Below, one piece after another: positions 44,369-53,344 of a stretch of 64,000 bases of DNA. Source of the stretch: Nocardioides exalbidus (GTDB taxonomy: Bacteria; Actinomycetota; Actinomycetes; Propionibacteriales; Nocardioidaceae); assembly GCF_900105585.1 (NCBI RefSeq), contig NZ_FNRT01000002.1:1860001-1924000 (forward strand), written 5' to 3'. The position numbers were made by a program, and so were the translations under genes. Each line of letters begins with the position of its first letter. Positions within the stretch are counted from its first letter, which is position 1. Under the pieces are notes generated by a model. The model did no database searches. It had not been told where the DNA came from and saw only the letters and a program-made list of their open reading frames with translations.

Positions 44369-46017
44369 GCGGACCGTCGGCCCGGGTGCCGTGGCGGCGC
44401 AGCCTGTTCGTCCGGCTGTTCGCCCTCGCCGCGGTGATCGCGCTGGTCGCCGTCGTCGCGACGACGTGGGCGACGGTCCGCGCCACGTCGGTCGCGGTGC
44501 GCGAGAGCCAGGCAGCCTCGCTCGAGGTGGACGCGCGGGCCTACGACGCGCTCGTCGAGTACGCCGCCACCCACCGCGGGTGGGCGGGTGCGGCCGGCCT
44601 GGTGGACGAGCTGTCGGCCGAGCTGCGCCGACCGGTCACGGTCACCGACCTCACCGGCACCGTCCTGCTCGACTCCGACGGTCGCGACGCCCCGCGGGCG
44701 CCCGCCGACGCCCGTGCCCGGCTCGACGCGCTCGACGTGGACCCGGTGCTGCGCGAGCCGCTCCAGCCGGCGACCGAGCCGGCCGAGGAGCTCGTGGCCC
44801 GGCCGTGCGACGCGACCGTCCGCTGCCGGGTCTACGCCGTGGAGCCGACCGGACTGGTCGACAGCCGGGTGTCCGTCGACGCGGCCGACGCGAAGACGGC
44901 CGTGGCCGGGCTCCTGCGCGACACCAACCAGTGCCTGCGGACCGCCGGCCTCCGGCGGGCCGACGCCGTGCGGCCCGACTTCGCGGTGCTCGTCGACTAC
45001 CGCCGCGGCCACGACGCGGTCGCCCAGTGCGCCGAGCAGGCGCGGCGCGACCTGCTCGCGTCGTCCGTCGCACCGCCTGCGCTGCTCTACCTCAGCGCCG
45101 ACGCGGCCCCGCCCGAGGTGCTGTGGGACCTCTCGCGGGCGAGCCAGGAGCGCATCGGCCTGCTCGCGGGCGGCGTACTCCTCGTGACGCTGCTGCTCTG
45201 CGCCCTGCTGGCCGGCAGCATCGTACGGCCGCTGCGGCGGATGGCCACGGCGGCGCAGCAGGCTGGGGAGGGCGACTTGTCGGCCCGTGTGCCCGTCCGC
45301 CGGCGTGACGAGGTCGGGGAGGTCGGGGCCGCCTTCAACCGGATGGCCGAGCGACGCCAGGCCGACGACGCCGCGCGCACCCGGCTGACCAGCGACGTGT
45401 CGCACGAGCTGCGCACGCCGCTGTCCAACGTGCGTGGCTGGCTCGAGGCCGCGCAGGACGGGCTGGTCGAGACCGACCGCGAGCTGCTCGACAGCCTCCA
45501 CGAGGAGACGCTCCTCCTGCAGCGGCTGGTCGACGACCTGCGCGACCTGGCCGTCGGTGACGCAGGCGGGCTGGTGCTCGACCTCGAGCCGGTCGACCTG
45601 GCGGACCTCGTCGAGCGCACCGTCCAGTCCTTCGGCGGTGTGGCGGAGGCCGCCGGGGTCACGCTGCTCGCGACCGGGGAGCCCGGCTCGGTGGTCGACG
45701 CCGACCCGGTGCGGCTGCGTCAGGCGGTCGCCAACCTCGTCGCCAACGCCGTGCGCCACACGCCCTCCGGTGGCACCGTCACCGTCCGCTCCGCCCCCGG
45801 CCTCGTCGAGGTCGAGGACACGGGCGAGGGCATCCCGGCGGCCGACCTGCCGCACGTCTTCGACCGGTTCCGCCGCGTCGACCCGTCGCGCAGCCGGGTC
45901 ACCGGTGGCAGCGGGCTCGGGCTGGCGATCGTGCGCCAGATCGTCGAGGCGCACCGCGGCACCGTGACCCTCGAGAGCGATCCGGGCGTCCGGACCGTCG
46001 CGACGATCCGGCTCTGA
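44365..46017 (+). CDS. Membrane sensor histidine kinase (HAMP, HisKA, HATPase)
   Basis: The 550-residue protein has a membrane helix at about 14-34 and a periplasmic-side sensor domain (about 35-265) with several cysteines (RPCDATVRCRV, TNQCLR, AQCAEQ), so disulfide or redox sensing is possible. A second helix (about 268-290), HAMP, and the HisKA box with H347 in DVSHELRTPLSN follow. The ATPase motifs are NLVANAVRHTP, DTGEGIP and GGSGLGLAIV. It overlaps its response regulator by 4 nt. It ends 56 nt before the hydrolase gene. Confidence 0.94.
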   Translation: MSGPSARVPWRRSLFVRLFALAAVIALVAVVATTWATVRATSVAVRESQAASLEVDARAYDALVEYAATHRGWAGAAGLVDELSAELRRPVTVTDLTGTVLLDSDGRDAPRAPADARARLDALDVDPVLREPLQPATEPAEELVARPCDATVRCRVYAVEPTGLVDSRVSVDAADAKTAVAGLLRDTNQCLRTAGLRRADAVRPDFAVLVDYRRGHDAVAQCAEQARRDLLASSVAPPALLYLSADAAPPEVLWDLSRASQERIGLLAGGVLLVTLLLCALLAGSIVRPLRRMATAAQQAGEGDLSARVPVRRRDEVGEVGAAFNRMAERRQADDAARTRLTSDVSHELRTPLSNVRGWLEAAQDGLVETDRELLDSLHEETLLLQRLVDDLRDLAVGDAGGLVLDLEPVDLADLVERTVQSFGGVAEAAGVTLLATGEPGSVVDADPVRLRQAVANLVANAVRHTPSGGTVTVRSAPGLVEVEDTGEGIPAADLPHVFDRFRRVDPSRSRVTGGSGLGLAIVRQIVEAHRGTVTLESDPGVRTVATIRL

Positions 46018-46025
46018 CCGGCGCG

Positions 46026-46053
46026 TGACAACGCCCTGACAACTTCCTGACAT
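46026..46053 (+). promoter_or_regulatory. Three 11-bp direct repeats, likely response-regulator binding site
   Basis: TGACAACGCCC, TGACAACTTCC and TGACATCCGTC start at 46026, 46037 and 46048, exactly 11 bp apart. OmpR/PhoB/PhoP-type regulators bind such helical-turn-spaced direct repeats. The site lies between the histidine kinase stop and the hydrolase start, making that hydrolase the likely direct target of the upstream two-component system. Confidence 0.6.
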
Positions 46054-46073
46054 CCGTCGACGAGGCTGCCGCC

Positions 46074-47318
46074 ATGAATCGTCACCCCCTCCTGCCCAGG
46101 CTCCTGCGCCGCGCCCTCCCGGTGGTCGTCGCCGGCGCGCTCGTCGCGTCCCTGTCCACCGCCACCACGACGTCGTACGCCGCACCGGCCGGCACGACCG
46201 ACCGCGCGAGCACCGACCGCGCGAGCACCGAGGTGGCCGTCTACGACTACGACCTGGGCGACGCGGCGATGACCGTGCCCGGCTTCCGGGGGTACGACGA
46301 CAAGGGCATGCCGACCAAGGGGCGGGCGCCGATCGAGCTGACCGGCCGCGTCTACGCACCCGCCGACGCCGCCGGCCGGCACCTGCCGGTCGCGATCCTC
46401 GCGCACGGACTGTTCTGGACCTGCGCCAACAACACGAGCGGCAGGACGGAGGCCAACTGGCCGTGCCGGGAGCGCTTCGAGGGCATTCACAGCGACCAGG
46501 GCTACGACTACCTCGGCCGGACGCTCGCGGCCCGCGGGATGCTCGTGGTCTCGGTGGGCGCCAACGGCGTGAACGCCGGATCGCTCGGCGAGGTGGCTGA
46601 CCGGGCTCGCGCCCTGGTCGCCTTCCGGCACCTGCGGCTGTGGCAGAAGCTCACCGAGCAGGGGAGCGGCCGGCTCGTCGGCGCCTTCCGGGTCGCCGGG
46701 ACGGACACGCCGGCGACGCCGGACTTCACCGGTGCCGCCGACTTCCAGCGCGTCGGCCTGATGGGCCACTCGCGCGGCGGCCGCGGGATGATGTGGGCCG
46801 CGGCGAGGAAGAACCGCCACCTCGTGCCCGAGGGCGTACGACTCCGTGCGGTCTTCGGGTTCGCGCCCGCCGAGCCGCCGTTCATGGACCGGGCCTTCAA
46901 GCGCCTGCAGGTCACCGACGTCCCGCTCATGACGTGGGCCGGGTCCTGCGACCCGACCGGCGACGAGGCCGAGTTCAACCGGCTCGCCCGGCGCGCCGAC
47001 AACCCGGTCAACATCGCGATCATGGTGCGCGGCGCCAACCACAACAACCTCAACACCCGCTGGGCCGCGAGCAGCGGCCTGCCCGGCGGCGAGGACGACG
47101 CGATGCACCCGAAGGGTCGCCCCGGGAAGTGCGTCTCCCAGCTGGACGGCGAGCTCCACGACACCCTCGGCGAGGACGACGAGCGCACGGTCGCCGCGAC
47201 CTACCTCGAGGCCTTCTTCGCCCGCTACCTCCAGGGTGACCGCTCGGTCGACCCGGTGCTGGCCGGGACGAGCAAGCCGGACAAGGACCTCACCCGCGTG
47301 GACGTGAAGCGCTACTGA
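46074..47318 (+). CDS. Secreted alpha/beta-hydrolase
   Basis: The 414-residue protein has a signal peptide (about 1-38, ending SYAAP) and an alpha/beta-hydrolase fold. The nucleophile serine is in MGHSRGG, the acid is probably in AGSCDPTGDE and the histidine in RGANHNNL. LAHGLFWTC supplies the oxyanion region, and paired cysteines suggest disulfides. It resembles secreted esterase/lipase-like hydrolases of actinobacteria. The substrate is unknown. Expression is probably driven by the two-component system immediately upstream, through the TGACA repeats. A tandem 15-nt repeat near the start duplicates the STDRA residues. Confidence 0.82.
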   Translation: MNRHPLLPRLLRRALPVVVAGALVASLSTATTTSYAAPAGTTDRASTDRASTEVAVYDYDLGDAAMTVPGFRGYDDKGMPTKGRAPIELTGRVYAPADAAGRHLPVAILAHGLFWTCANNTSGRTEANWPCRERFEGIHSDQGYDYLGRTLAARGMLVVSVGANGVNAGSLGEVADRARALVAFRHLRLWQKLTEQGSGRLVGAFRVAGTDTPATPDFTGAADFQRVGLMGHSRGGRGMMWAAARKNRHLVPEGVRLRAVFGFAPAEPPFMDRAFKRLQVTDVPLMTWAGSCDPTGDEAEFNRLARRADNPVNIAIMVRGANHNNLNTRWAASSGLPGGEDDAMHPKGRPGKCVSQLDGELHDTLGEDDERTVAATYLEAFFARYLQGDRSVDPVLAGTSKPDKDLTRVDVKRY

Positions 47319-47379
47319 CGGCGACCGTCCCACCCGGACGTGGGAGGCCGGCTCATGCGTGGCTGCCTAGCCTCGGGGG

Positions 47380-48821
47380 ATGGCCTCTGAGCACTACGAC
47401 CTCGTCATCATCGGCGCCGGCTCCGGCAACACGATCGTCGACGACCGGTTCGACGACTTCCGGGTGGCGCTCGTGGAGCGGGGGCCGCTCGGCGGGACCT
47501 GCCTGAACCGCGGCTGCATCCCGTCGAAGATGTTCATCCTGCCGGCCGACGTCGCCACCACGGCCCGTCGCGGGGACGCCTTGGGTGTCCCCGCGACGGT
47601 CGGACCGGCCGACTGGTCGGCCATCCGCGACCGGGTCATGGGCAAGGTCGACGAGGACGCCGCCGACGGCCTGGCCGGGCGTCGGGAGGAAGACAACATC
47701 GACGTCTACCAGGGCACCGCGACCTTCACCGGCCCGCGGCGACTCTCCGTGGACGTCGACGGTGTCGTCACCGAGATCACCGCCGACCAGGTGGTGCTGG
47801 CCACCGGGACGCGCCCGGTCGTGCCCGACATCCCCGGCCTGGAGGAGGCCGGCTTCGAGACCAGCGACACGATCATGCGGCTCGAGACGTTCCCGGCCCG
47901 GCTCGGTGTCGTCGGCGGAGGGTACGTCGGCTCGGAGCTGGCGCACGTGTTCTCCTCCTATGGCGCCGAGGTCGTGCAGGTCGAGGGGAGCGACACGCTC
48001 CTCAACGGGCAGGACGACGACGTCGCCGCCCACTTCACCGCGGCCGTGCAGGAGCGCTGGGACCTCCGGCTCGGCACCGAGCTCGAGAAGGTCAGCGGTG
48101 GTGACCGCGGGCCGATCACCCTGCACCTCGCGAACGGCGAGGAGGCCGAGGTCGACGTGCTGCTGCTCGCCATCGGTCGCGAGCCCAACTCCGACCTGCT
48201 CGACCTCGACGCCGCCGGGGTCGAGGCCGACGACAGCGGCCGCATCGTCGTCGGCGAGCACCAGCACACGTCCGCGGACGGCGTCTGGGCCCTCGGCGAC
48301 GCCAGCAGCGAGGAGCCGCTCAAGCACGTCGCCAACCAGGACGCGCGCGTCGTCCAGCACAACCTGCTCCGCGCGCTGCGGGCTGGCGACGAGGACCGGT
48401 CGTCGTGGGTCACGAGCGACCACACCGCGGTCCCGCAGGCCGTCTTCGCGCACCCGCAGGTGGGCCGGGTCGGGCTCACCGAGGCGGAGGCCCGTGACGA
48501 GCACGGCGACGACGTGGTCGTCGCGCGCCACGACGTCGCCGACGTGGCGTACGGCTGGGCGCTGGCCGGTCACCTCGACGGCGACGCCGAGGCCCGGGGT
48601 TCGTGAAGCTGGTGGCCCGCCGCTCGACCGGCCGCCTCCTCGGCGCCCACGTCGTGGCCCCGATGGCGTCGGTGCTGGTGCAGCCGCTGGTCATGGCGAT
48701 GGCGCACGACCTGCCGGTCGCCGGTCTCGCGCGCTCGATGTACTGGATCCACCCGGCGCTGACCGAGGTCGTCGAGAGCGCCCTGCTGGCCCTCGAGGAG
48801 GAGCTCGGCGACGACGGCTGA
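47380..48821 (+). pseudogene. mtr: Mycothione reductase, split by a one-base frameshift
   Basis: The gene encodes a pyridine-nucleotide disulfide oxidoreductase that reduces mycothiol disulfide with NADPH. The first frame (47380-48606, 408 residues) has FAD-binding GAGSGN, the redox pair C41/C46 in GGTCLNRGCIPSK, and the second nucleotide-binding GGGYVGSE. It stops early at 48606. The missing C-terminus, including the catalytic His-Glu of YWIHPALTEVVE, continues in the next frame from 48603 to 48821. One extra base in the G-run at 48596-48599 would restore RGFVKLV. This is either a real inactivating deletion or an assembly error. A TAGCCT box lies 6 nt before the ATG. Confidence 0.88.
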
Positions 48822-48839
48822 CCGGAGATTGACGACTCT

Positions 48840-48874
48840 CAACTGTTGACAGTTGGCAGACGCGATCCTAGTTT
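48840..48874 (+). promoter_or_regulatory. Near-consensus promoter with overlapping operator, ahead of the catabolic operon
   Basis: TTGACA (48846-48851), a 17-nt spacer and TAGTTT (48869-48874) form the best housekeeping-type promoter seen in the window. The -35 lies in a perfect inverted repeat CAACTGT-TG-ACAGTTG (48840-48855), so a bound repressor would block RNA polymerase. The GntR protein encoded at the end of the operon is the natural candidate. Confidence 0.75.
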
Positions 48875-48961
48875 GGTGTGACCCGGGCCACCGCATCCCG
48901 CTCGAGCCTGCCCAGCGGCAGCACCGAGGCGGCGTCCGGCACCACAACCAGAGGAGAAGCC

Positions 48962-50302
48962 GTGGACCAGCAGAGCGCCACGCCGCCGACGACCGTCCCG
49001 CCCGCCCCCGCCCACCGGGCGACGGCTCCGACCGAGGTGCAGCCCCGGGTCGTGCTCGCAGGTGCGGTCGGCTCGATCGTGGAGTACTTCGACTTCGGCG
49101 TCTACGGCTACGTCGCCACGATCATCGCCGCGAAGTTCTTCGTCACCGGGGACGACACGGCAGCGCTGCTGCTCACCCTCGCGACCTTCGGGCTGGCCTT
49201 CGTGCTGCGGCCGATCGGCGGGATCGTCTTCGGTCACTTCGGTGACAAGCACGGCCGCAAGAACGCCCTCGCCGCGACGGTCGTCATGATGGCGATCGCG
49301 AGCGGCCTGATCGGCTTCCTCCCGACCTACGCCTCGATCGGCGTCGGCGCCGCGGCACTGCTCGTGCTCGCCCGCTGCATGCAGGGCATCGCCGCCGGCG
49401 GCGAGCTGGGCGGAGCCGCGTCGTTCGTCGCCGAGTACGCCCCCACCGAGAAGCGCGGCCTGCTCTGCGCGTTCGTCCAGATGGGCGCCCTGGCCGGCTC
49501 GCTGCTCGCCTCGCTCGTCGTGACGCTGCTCTTCACGATCCTCGGCGACGGCGTCATGAACGACTGGGGCTGGCGCATCCCGTTCCTGATCGCCATCCCG
49601 CTCGGCGTCGTCGGCCTCGTCATCCGCTCCAAGCTGGGCGAGACCCCGGCTTTCAAGGCCGCCGAGGACGAGATCGAGGAGGAGAGCGCCCCGATCGTCG
49701 AGCTGCTGCGCGACCACTGGCGCGCGACCCTGACCTGCGTGGGACTGTCGATCCTGCTGTTCTCGGCCTACTACGTCGTCTACGTCTACGTGAACATCCA
49801 CCTCCAGCGCGTGGTGGGCATGGAGACCCGCACCGCCTTCTGGTCGACCACGGCCTGCCTGGCCGTCGCGGTCGCGTGCATGCCGCTCTTCGGCAGGCTG
49901 TCCGACCACATCGGCCGCCGCCCGGTCTTCATCGGCGCGTCCGTGGCCGCGATCATCCTGCCGCTGCCCGGCTTCATGCTGCTCGAGTCGGGCACCGTCG
50001 GCGCGATCCTCGCCCACGTGCTGCTCGGCCTGATCGACTCGGCCCTGATGGGCGTCGCGCTGTCGGCCTACGCCGAGATGTTCCCGACCCGCGTGCGCTT
50101 CACCGGCATCGCGCTCGGCTTCAACATCGGAGCCGCGCTGGCCGGCGGCACCGCGCCCTACGTGTGCACCTGGCTCGTCGAGACGACCGGCTCGCCGCTG
50201 TCGCCGGCGTGGTTCCTCATCGGCACCGCCGTGATCACCCTGCTGACCGCCCTGACGATGCGTGAGACCAGGGGCGCCAACCTCAAGGCGGTGACCGCCT
50301 GA
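48962..50302 (+). CDS. MFS transporter of the metabolite:H+ symporter (MHS) family
   Basis: The 446-residue, twelve-helix protein has GSIVEYFDFGVYG at the first helix and HFGDKHGRKNALA in the 2-3 loop, both diagnostic of the MHS family (ShiA, KgtP, ProP). These import organic acids and zwitterions with protons. The GTG at 48962 follows AGAGGAG. The frame is open upstream but without family similarity. The stop overlaps the next gene (TGATG). As first gene of the operon it presumably brings in the substrate processed by the following enzymes, suggesting a small, probably acidic or zwitterionic compound. Confidence 0.92.
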   Translation: MDQQSATPPTTVPPAPAHRATAPTEVQPRVVLAGAVGSIVEYFDFGVYGYVATIIAAKFFVTGDDTAALLLTLATFGLAFVLRPIGGIVFGHFGDKHGRKNALAATVVMMAIASGLIGFLPTYASIGVGAAALLVLARCMQGIAAGGELGGAASFVAEYAPTEKRGLLCAFVQMGALAGSLLASLVVTLLFTILGDGVMNDWGWRIPFLIAIPLGVVGLVIRSKLGETPAFKAAEDEIEEESAPIVELLRDHWRATLTCVGLSILLFSAYYVVYVYVNIHLQRVVGMETRTAFWSTTACLAVAVACMPLFGRLSDHIGRRPVFIGASVAAIILPLPGFMLLESGTVGAILAHVLLGLIDSALMGVALSAYAEMFPTRVRFTGIALGFNIGAALAGGTAPYVCTWLVETTGSPLSPAWFLIGTAVITLLTALTMRETRGANLKAVTA

Positions 50303-51183
50303 TGTCGCGCTCCCCTGCTCGCCTGCGCGCCCTGCTGGAGTCCGGTGACCTGCCCCTGCTGCTTCCCGGCGCCCCCAACGCACTGACCGCCCGCGTCATC
50401 GAGGAGGCCGGTTTCGAGGCGGCGTACGTCTCCGGCGCCGGGGTCACCAACACCTTCCTCGGGATGCCCGACCTCGGGCTCATGTCGGTCACCGAGCTCA
50501 CCTCGCACGTCGCCGCGATGGCCGATGCCGTGCGGATCCCGCTGGTCGTCGACGCCGACACCGGCTTCGGCAGCGCGCTCAACGTGGGCCGCACGGTCCG
50601 GGCACTCGAGCGGGCCGGCGCGGCGGCGATCCAGATCGAGGACCAGGTCATGCCCAAGAAGTGCGGGCACTTCGCCGGCAAGGAGGTCGTGTCGACCGGG
50701 GAGATGGTCGGCAAGATCAAGGCCGCCGTCGACGCCCGCGACGACGACGACCTCGTCGTCATCGCCCGCACCGACGCGCTGGCGATCGAGGGCATCGACG
50801 CCGCGTGCGAGCGGGCCAACGCCTACCGCGAGGCGGGCGCCGACGTGCTCTTCGTCGAGGCGCCCACCACGCGCGAGCAGCTGCGGCAGGTCACCAGCTC
50901 GGTGCCCGGCATCCACATGGCCAACATGGTCGAGGGCGGGCTGACCCCGATCCTGCCCCGCGAGGACCTGGCCGAGCTCGGCTTCGCCGTCGCCCTCTAC
51001 GCCAACGCGGCCATGCGCGGCGCGGTGAAGGGGATGCGGGAGGTGCTCGGCCACCTCGCCAAGCACGGGGACACCAGCGAGGCCGCCGAGCTGATGATCA
51101 CTTGGCAGGATCGACAGGCGCTGGTGCGCAAGCCCGAGTTCGACGAGCTCGATGCGCGCTACGCGGACCAGGAGGAGAGCTGA
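50302..51183 (+). CDS. Isocitrate lyase / PEP mutase superfamily C-C lyase
   Basis: The 293-residue TIM barrel matches the 2-methylisocitrate lyase / 2,3-dimethylmalate lyase / oxaloacetate decarboxylase group. Features are VVDADTGFG (metal-binding aspartates), IEDQ, and the catalytic loop KKCGHFAGKEV with C121 in KKCGH, which marks true lyases rather than PEP mutase or phosphonatase. These enzymes split 2-hydroxy di- or tricarboxylates into pyruvate or glyoxylate plus another acid. The start and stop both overlap neighbouring genes. It probably performs the last C-C cleavage of the pathway. Confidence 0.9.
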   Translation: MSRSPARLRALLESGDLPLLLPGAPNALTARVIEEAGFEAAYVSGAGVTNTFLGMPDLGLMSVTELTSHVAAMADAVRIPLVVDADTGFGSALNVGRTVRALERAGAAAIQIEDQVMPKKCGHFAGKEVVSTGEMVGKIKAAVDARDDDDLVVIARTDALAIEGIDAACERANAYREAGADVLFVEAPTTREQLRQVTSSVPGIHMANMVEGGLTPILPREDLAELGFAVALYANAAMRGAVKGMREVLGHLAKHGDTSEAAELMITWQDRQALVRKPEFDELDARYADQEES

Positions 51184-52625
51184 TGCGCGAGCCCCACGTC
51201 CACGACCTCGTGCTGCGCGGCGGCCAGGTCTTCCAGGAGGGCCTCGGCCTCGTCGCCCTCGACGTCGCCGTCGACGACGGCCGGATCGCCGCTCTCCACG
51301 CCCCGGGCGCCGAGGTGCTCGCGCGCGAGAGCGTCGACCTCGCCGGCCGTGCCGTGCTGCCCGGCGGCATCGACCCGCACGTCCACCTCGGCAAGGACAT
51401 CCGCGTCCCCCGTGACCCCGACGACGGCGAGCGCGAGACCGCCTCGGCCGTCGCGGGTGGCATCACCTCGATGCTGATCTACCTGATGAGCGCCGACGAC
51501 TACCACCAGGTGCAGGCGGACTCCCGGGCCGCGATGGAGGGCAACAGCCACTGCGACTTCGGCTTCCACCTCGTGCTCGGCACCGACGAGCAGGTCGCCG
51601 ACATCCCGTCCTACGTCTCCGAGCTGGGCGTGCCGAGCTTCAAATTCTTCATGAACTTCCGCGGTGACGAGGGGAAGTACCTCGGGCTGCCCGGCAATGA
51701 CGACGCCTACATGTACGACCTCCTCGGCACGGCTGCCGACGCCGGCGCCCTGGTGTGCCCGCACCCGGAGAACATCGAGCTGGTCTGGAAGCTGCGCGAG
51801 CAGCCGAAGGACGAGACCCTCGGCCCGCTCGAGGCGTGGTACCGCTCGCGGCCGCCGATCGTGGAGGCCGAGGCCGTGCAGCGCGTGGCCTACTTCGCCA
51901 AGGCGACCGGTGCGTCGGTCTACGCCGTGCACACCTCGAGCCAGATGGCGCTGGCCGCCATGCAGCTGCAGCGCTCCGACTACGACAACCTCTTCGTCGA
52001 GACCTGCACCCAGTACCTCACCCTCGACACCTCCGCCGACTGCGGCACCTACGGCAAGGTCAACCCGCCGCTGCGGCACGCCGAGGACGTCGAGGCGCTG
52101 TGGGAAGGCGTCGCGTCGGGCGCGGTCGACACGATCGGCTCCGACCACAACGCCCGGCACCGCAGCAACAAGGAGAAGGACATCTGGGACGCCTCGGCCG
52201 GGTTCCCCGGCACCGGCCTGGTCCTCCCGGTCGGCCTGGCCGAAGGGCTCTGCCGTGGCGTCGAGCTCGAGCGGATGGTCCAGGCGACCTCGACCCGCGC
52301 CGCCCAGCTCTTCGGCCTCTACCCGCAGAAGGGCACGATCCGCGTCGGCTCCGACGCCGACCTGGCCGTCGTCGACCTCGACGGCAGCTTCACGGTGACG
52401 GCCGAGACCCAGCACTCCGCGGCGGACTACTCGCCCTGGGAGGGCACCGAGGTCGGCCTGCGCGTCGTCCACACGATCGTCGGGGGACGCTTCGCGATGC
52501 GCGACGGCGTCGTCTCCGACGAGCCCAGCGGCCGCTACCTCGCCCGCACCGAGAGCGGCGCGGCCGCGCTCGACACGATCACGCACCTGTCCGACGCCCA
52601 CGACGAGAGCGAGCAGCACGCATGA
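51183..52625 (+). CDS. Dihydropyrimidinase/hydantoinase-type cyclic amidohydrolase
   Basis: This 480-residue amidohydrolase has a complete binuclear metal site: H66 and H68 in DPHVHL, carboxylated lysine candidate K154 in SFKFFMNF, H194 in VCPHPEN, H250 in YAVHTSS and D321 in GSDHNA. Enzymes of this family open cyclic imides, hydantoins and dihydropyrimidines. The substrate loops differ from the well-known hydantoinases, so specificity is uncertain. It overlaps the lyase gene by one base and the isochorismatase-fold gene by 4 nt. Confidence 0.9.
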   Translation: MREPHVHDLVLRGGQVFQEGLGLVALDVAVDDGRIAALHAPGAEVLARESVDLAGRAVLPGGIDPHVHLGKDIRVPRDPDDGERETASAVAGGITSMLIYLMSADDYHQVQADSRAAMEGNSHCDFGFHLVLGTDEQVADIPSYVSELGVPSFKFFMNFRGDEGKYLGLPGNDDAYMYDLLGTAADAGALVCPHPENIELVWKLREQPKDETLGPLEAWYRSRPPIVEAEAVQRVAYFAKATGASVYAVHTSSQMALAAMQLQRSDYDNLFVETCTQYLTLDTSADCGTYGKVNPPLRHAEDVEALWEGVASGAVDTIGSDHNARHRSNKEKDIWDASAGFPGTGLVLPVGLAEGLCRGVELERMVQATSTRAAQLFGLYPQKGTIRVGSDADLAVVDLDGSFTVTAETQHSAADYSPWEGTEVGLRVVHTIVGGRFAMRDGVVSDEPSGRYLARTESGAAALDTITHLSDAHDESEQHA

Positions 52626-53344
52626 GCACCCCGACCGGTGACCGCCCCTGGGAGGTGGGAGGAGCGGGGATCATCGACGAGACCACGCGCCACCGCTACG
52701 AGCTGGCCGGCTTCGGCAAGCCCATCGGGATGGGCACCCGCCCCGCCCTGCTGATCATCGACGTCCAGTACCGCACGATCGGCACCACGCCGGCGCCCTT
52801 CGAGGAGTCGGTGGAGGAGTTCACCACCTCGTGCGGCGAGGTCGGGCACGCGGCCGTGACACACATCGCCGAGCTCGTCGCCCTGTTCCGCGCGAAGGGC
52901 TGGCCGATCCTCTACCCGCACGTCGCGCCGAAGCAGTCGTACGACACCGGGGCGCTGGCCGCGAAGGTCCCGGGGATCATGGACGTGCCCGCCCGCGGCT
53001 ACGACTTCGTGGAGGAGGTCGCGCCCCGGGAGGGCGACGTACTGCTCCCGAAACGGCACCCCAGCGCGTTCTTCGGCACGCCGCTGGCGAGCTACCTGGT
53101 CGAGGCCGGCGCCGACACGCTCGTCGTGACCGGGTGCACCACGTCGGGCTGCGTGCGGTCCAGCGTCGCCGATGCGTTCTCCTACAACTTCAAGGTGAGC
53201 GTGCCGTCCGACGCGGTCTACGACCGCAGCCCCGTCGTGCACGAGGCGAACCTCTTCGACATGTCGCAGAAGTACGCCGACGTCGCGACGACCGCGGAGA
53301 TCCTCGAGCGACTCTCGACCATCCCAGAGGCGGCGGCCCGATGA
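52622..53344 (+). CDS. Isochorismatase-fold amidohydrolase (N-carbamoylsarcosine amidase-like)
   Basis: The 240-residue cysteine hydrolase has the family triad D47 (LLIIDVQ), K144 (LPKRHPSAFFGT) and C172 (VTGCTTSGCVRSS), with a cis-peptide-type segment before the cysteine. The long N-terminus (about 35 residues) and the sequence around the triad place it with carbamoylsarcosine/maleamate/biuret-type amidases rather than isochorismatase itself. It would hydrolyse the open-chain amide or carbamoyl product of the preceding amidohydrolase, releasing ammonia. Both ends overlap neighbours by 4 nt. Confidence 0.88.
   Translation: MSTPTGDRPWEVGGAGIIDETTRHRYELAGFGKPIGMGTRPALLIIDVQYRTIGTTPAPFEESVEEFTTSCGEVGHAAVTHIAELVALFRAKGWPILYPHVAPKQSYDTGALAAKVPGIMDVPARGYDFVEEVAPREGDVLLPKRHPSAFFGTPLASYLVEAGADTLVVTGCTTSGCVRSSVADAFSYNFKVSVPSDAVYDRSPVVHEANLFDMSQKYADVATTAEILERLSTIPEAAAR

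Noticed and set aside
46193..46225. 15-nt tandem duplication near the start of the secreted hydrolase gene
   Set aside because: In frame, just after the signal peptide, in a low-complexity linker. Likely a harmless replication slippage.
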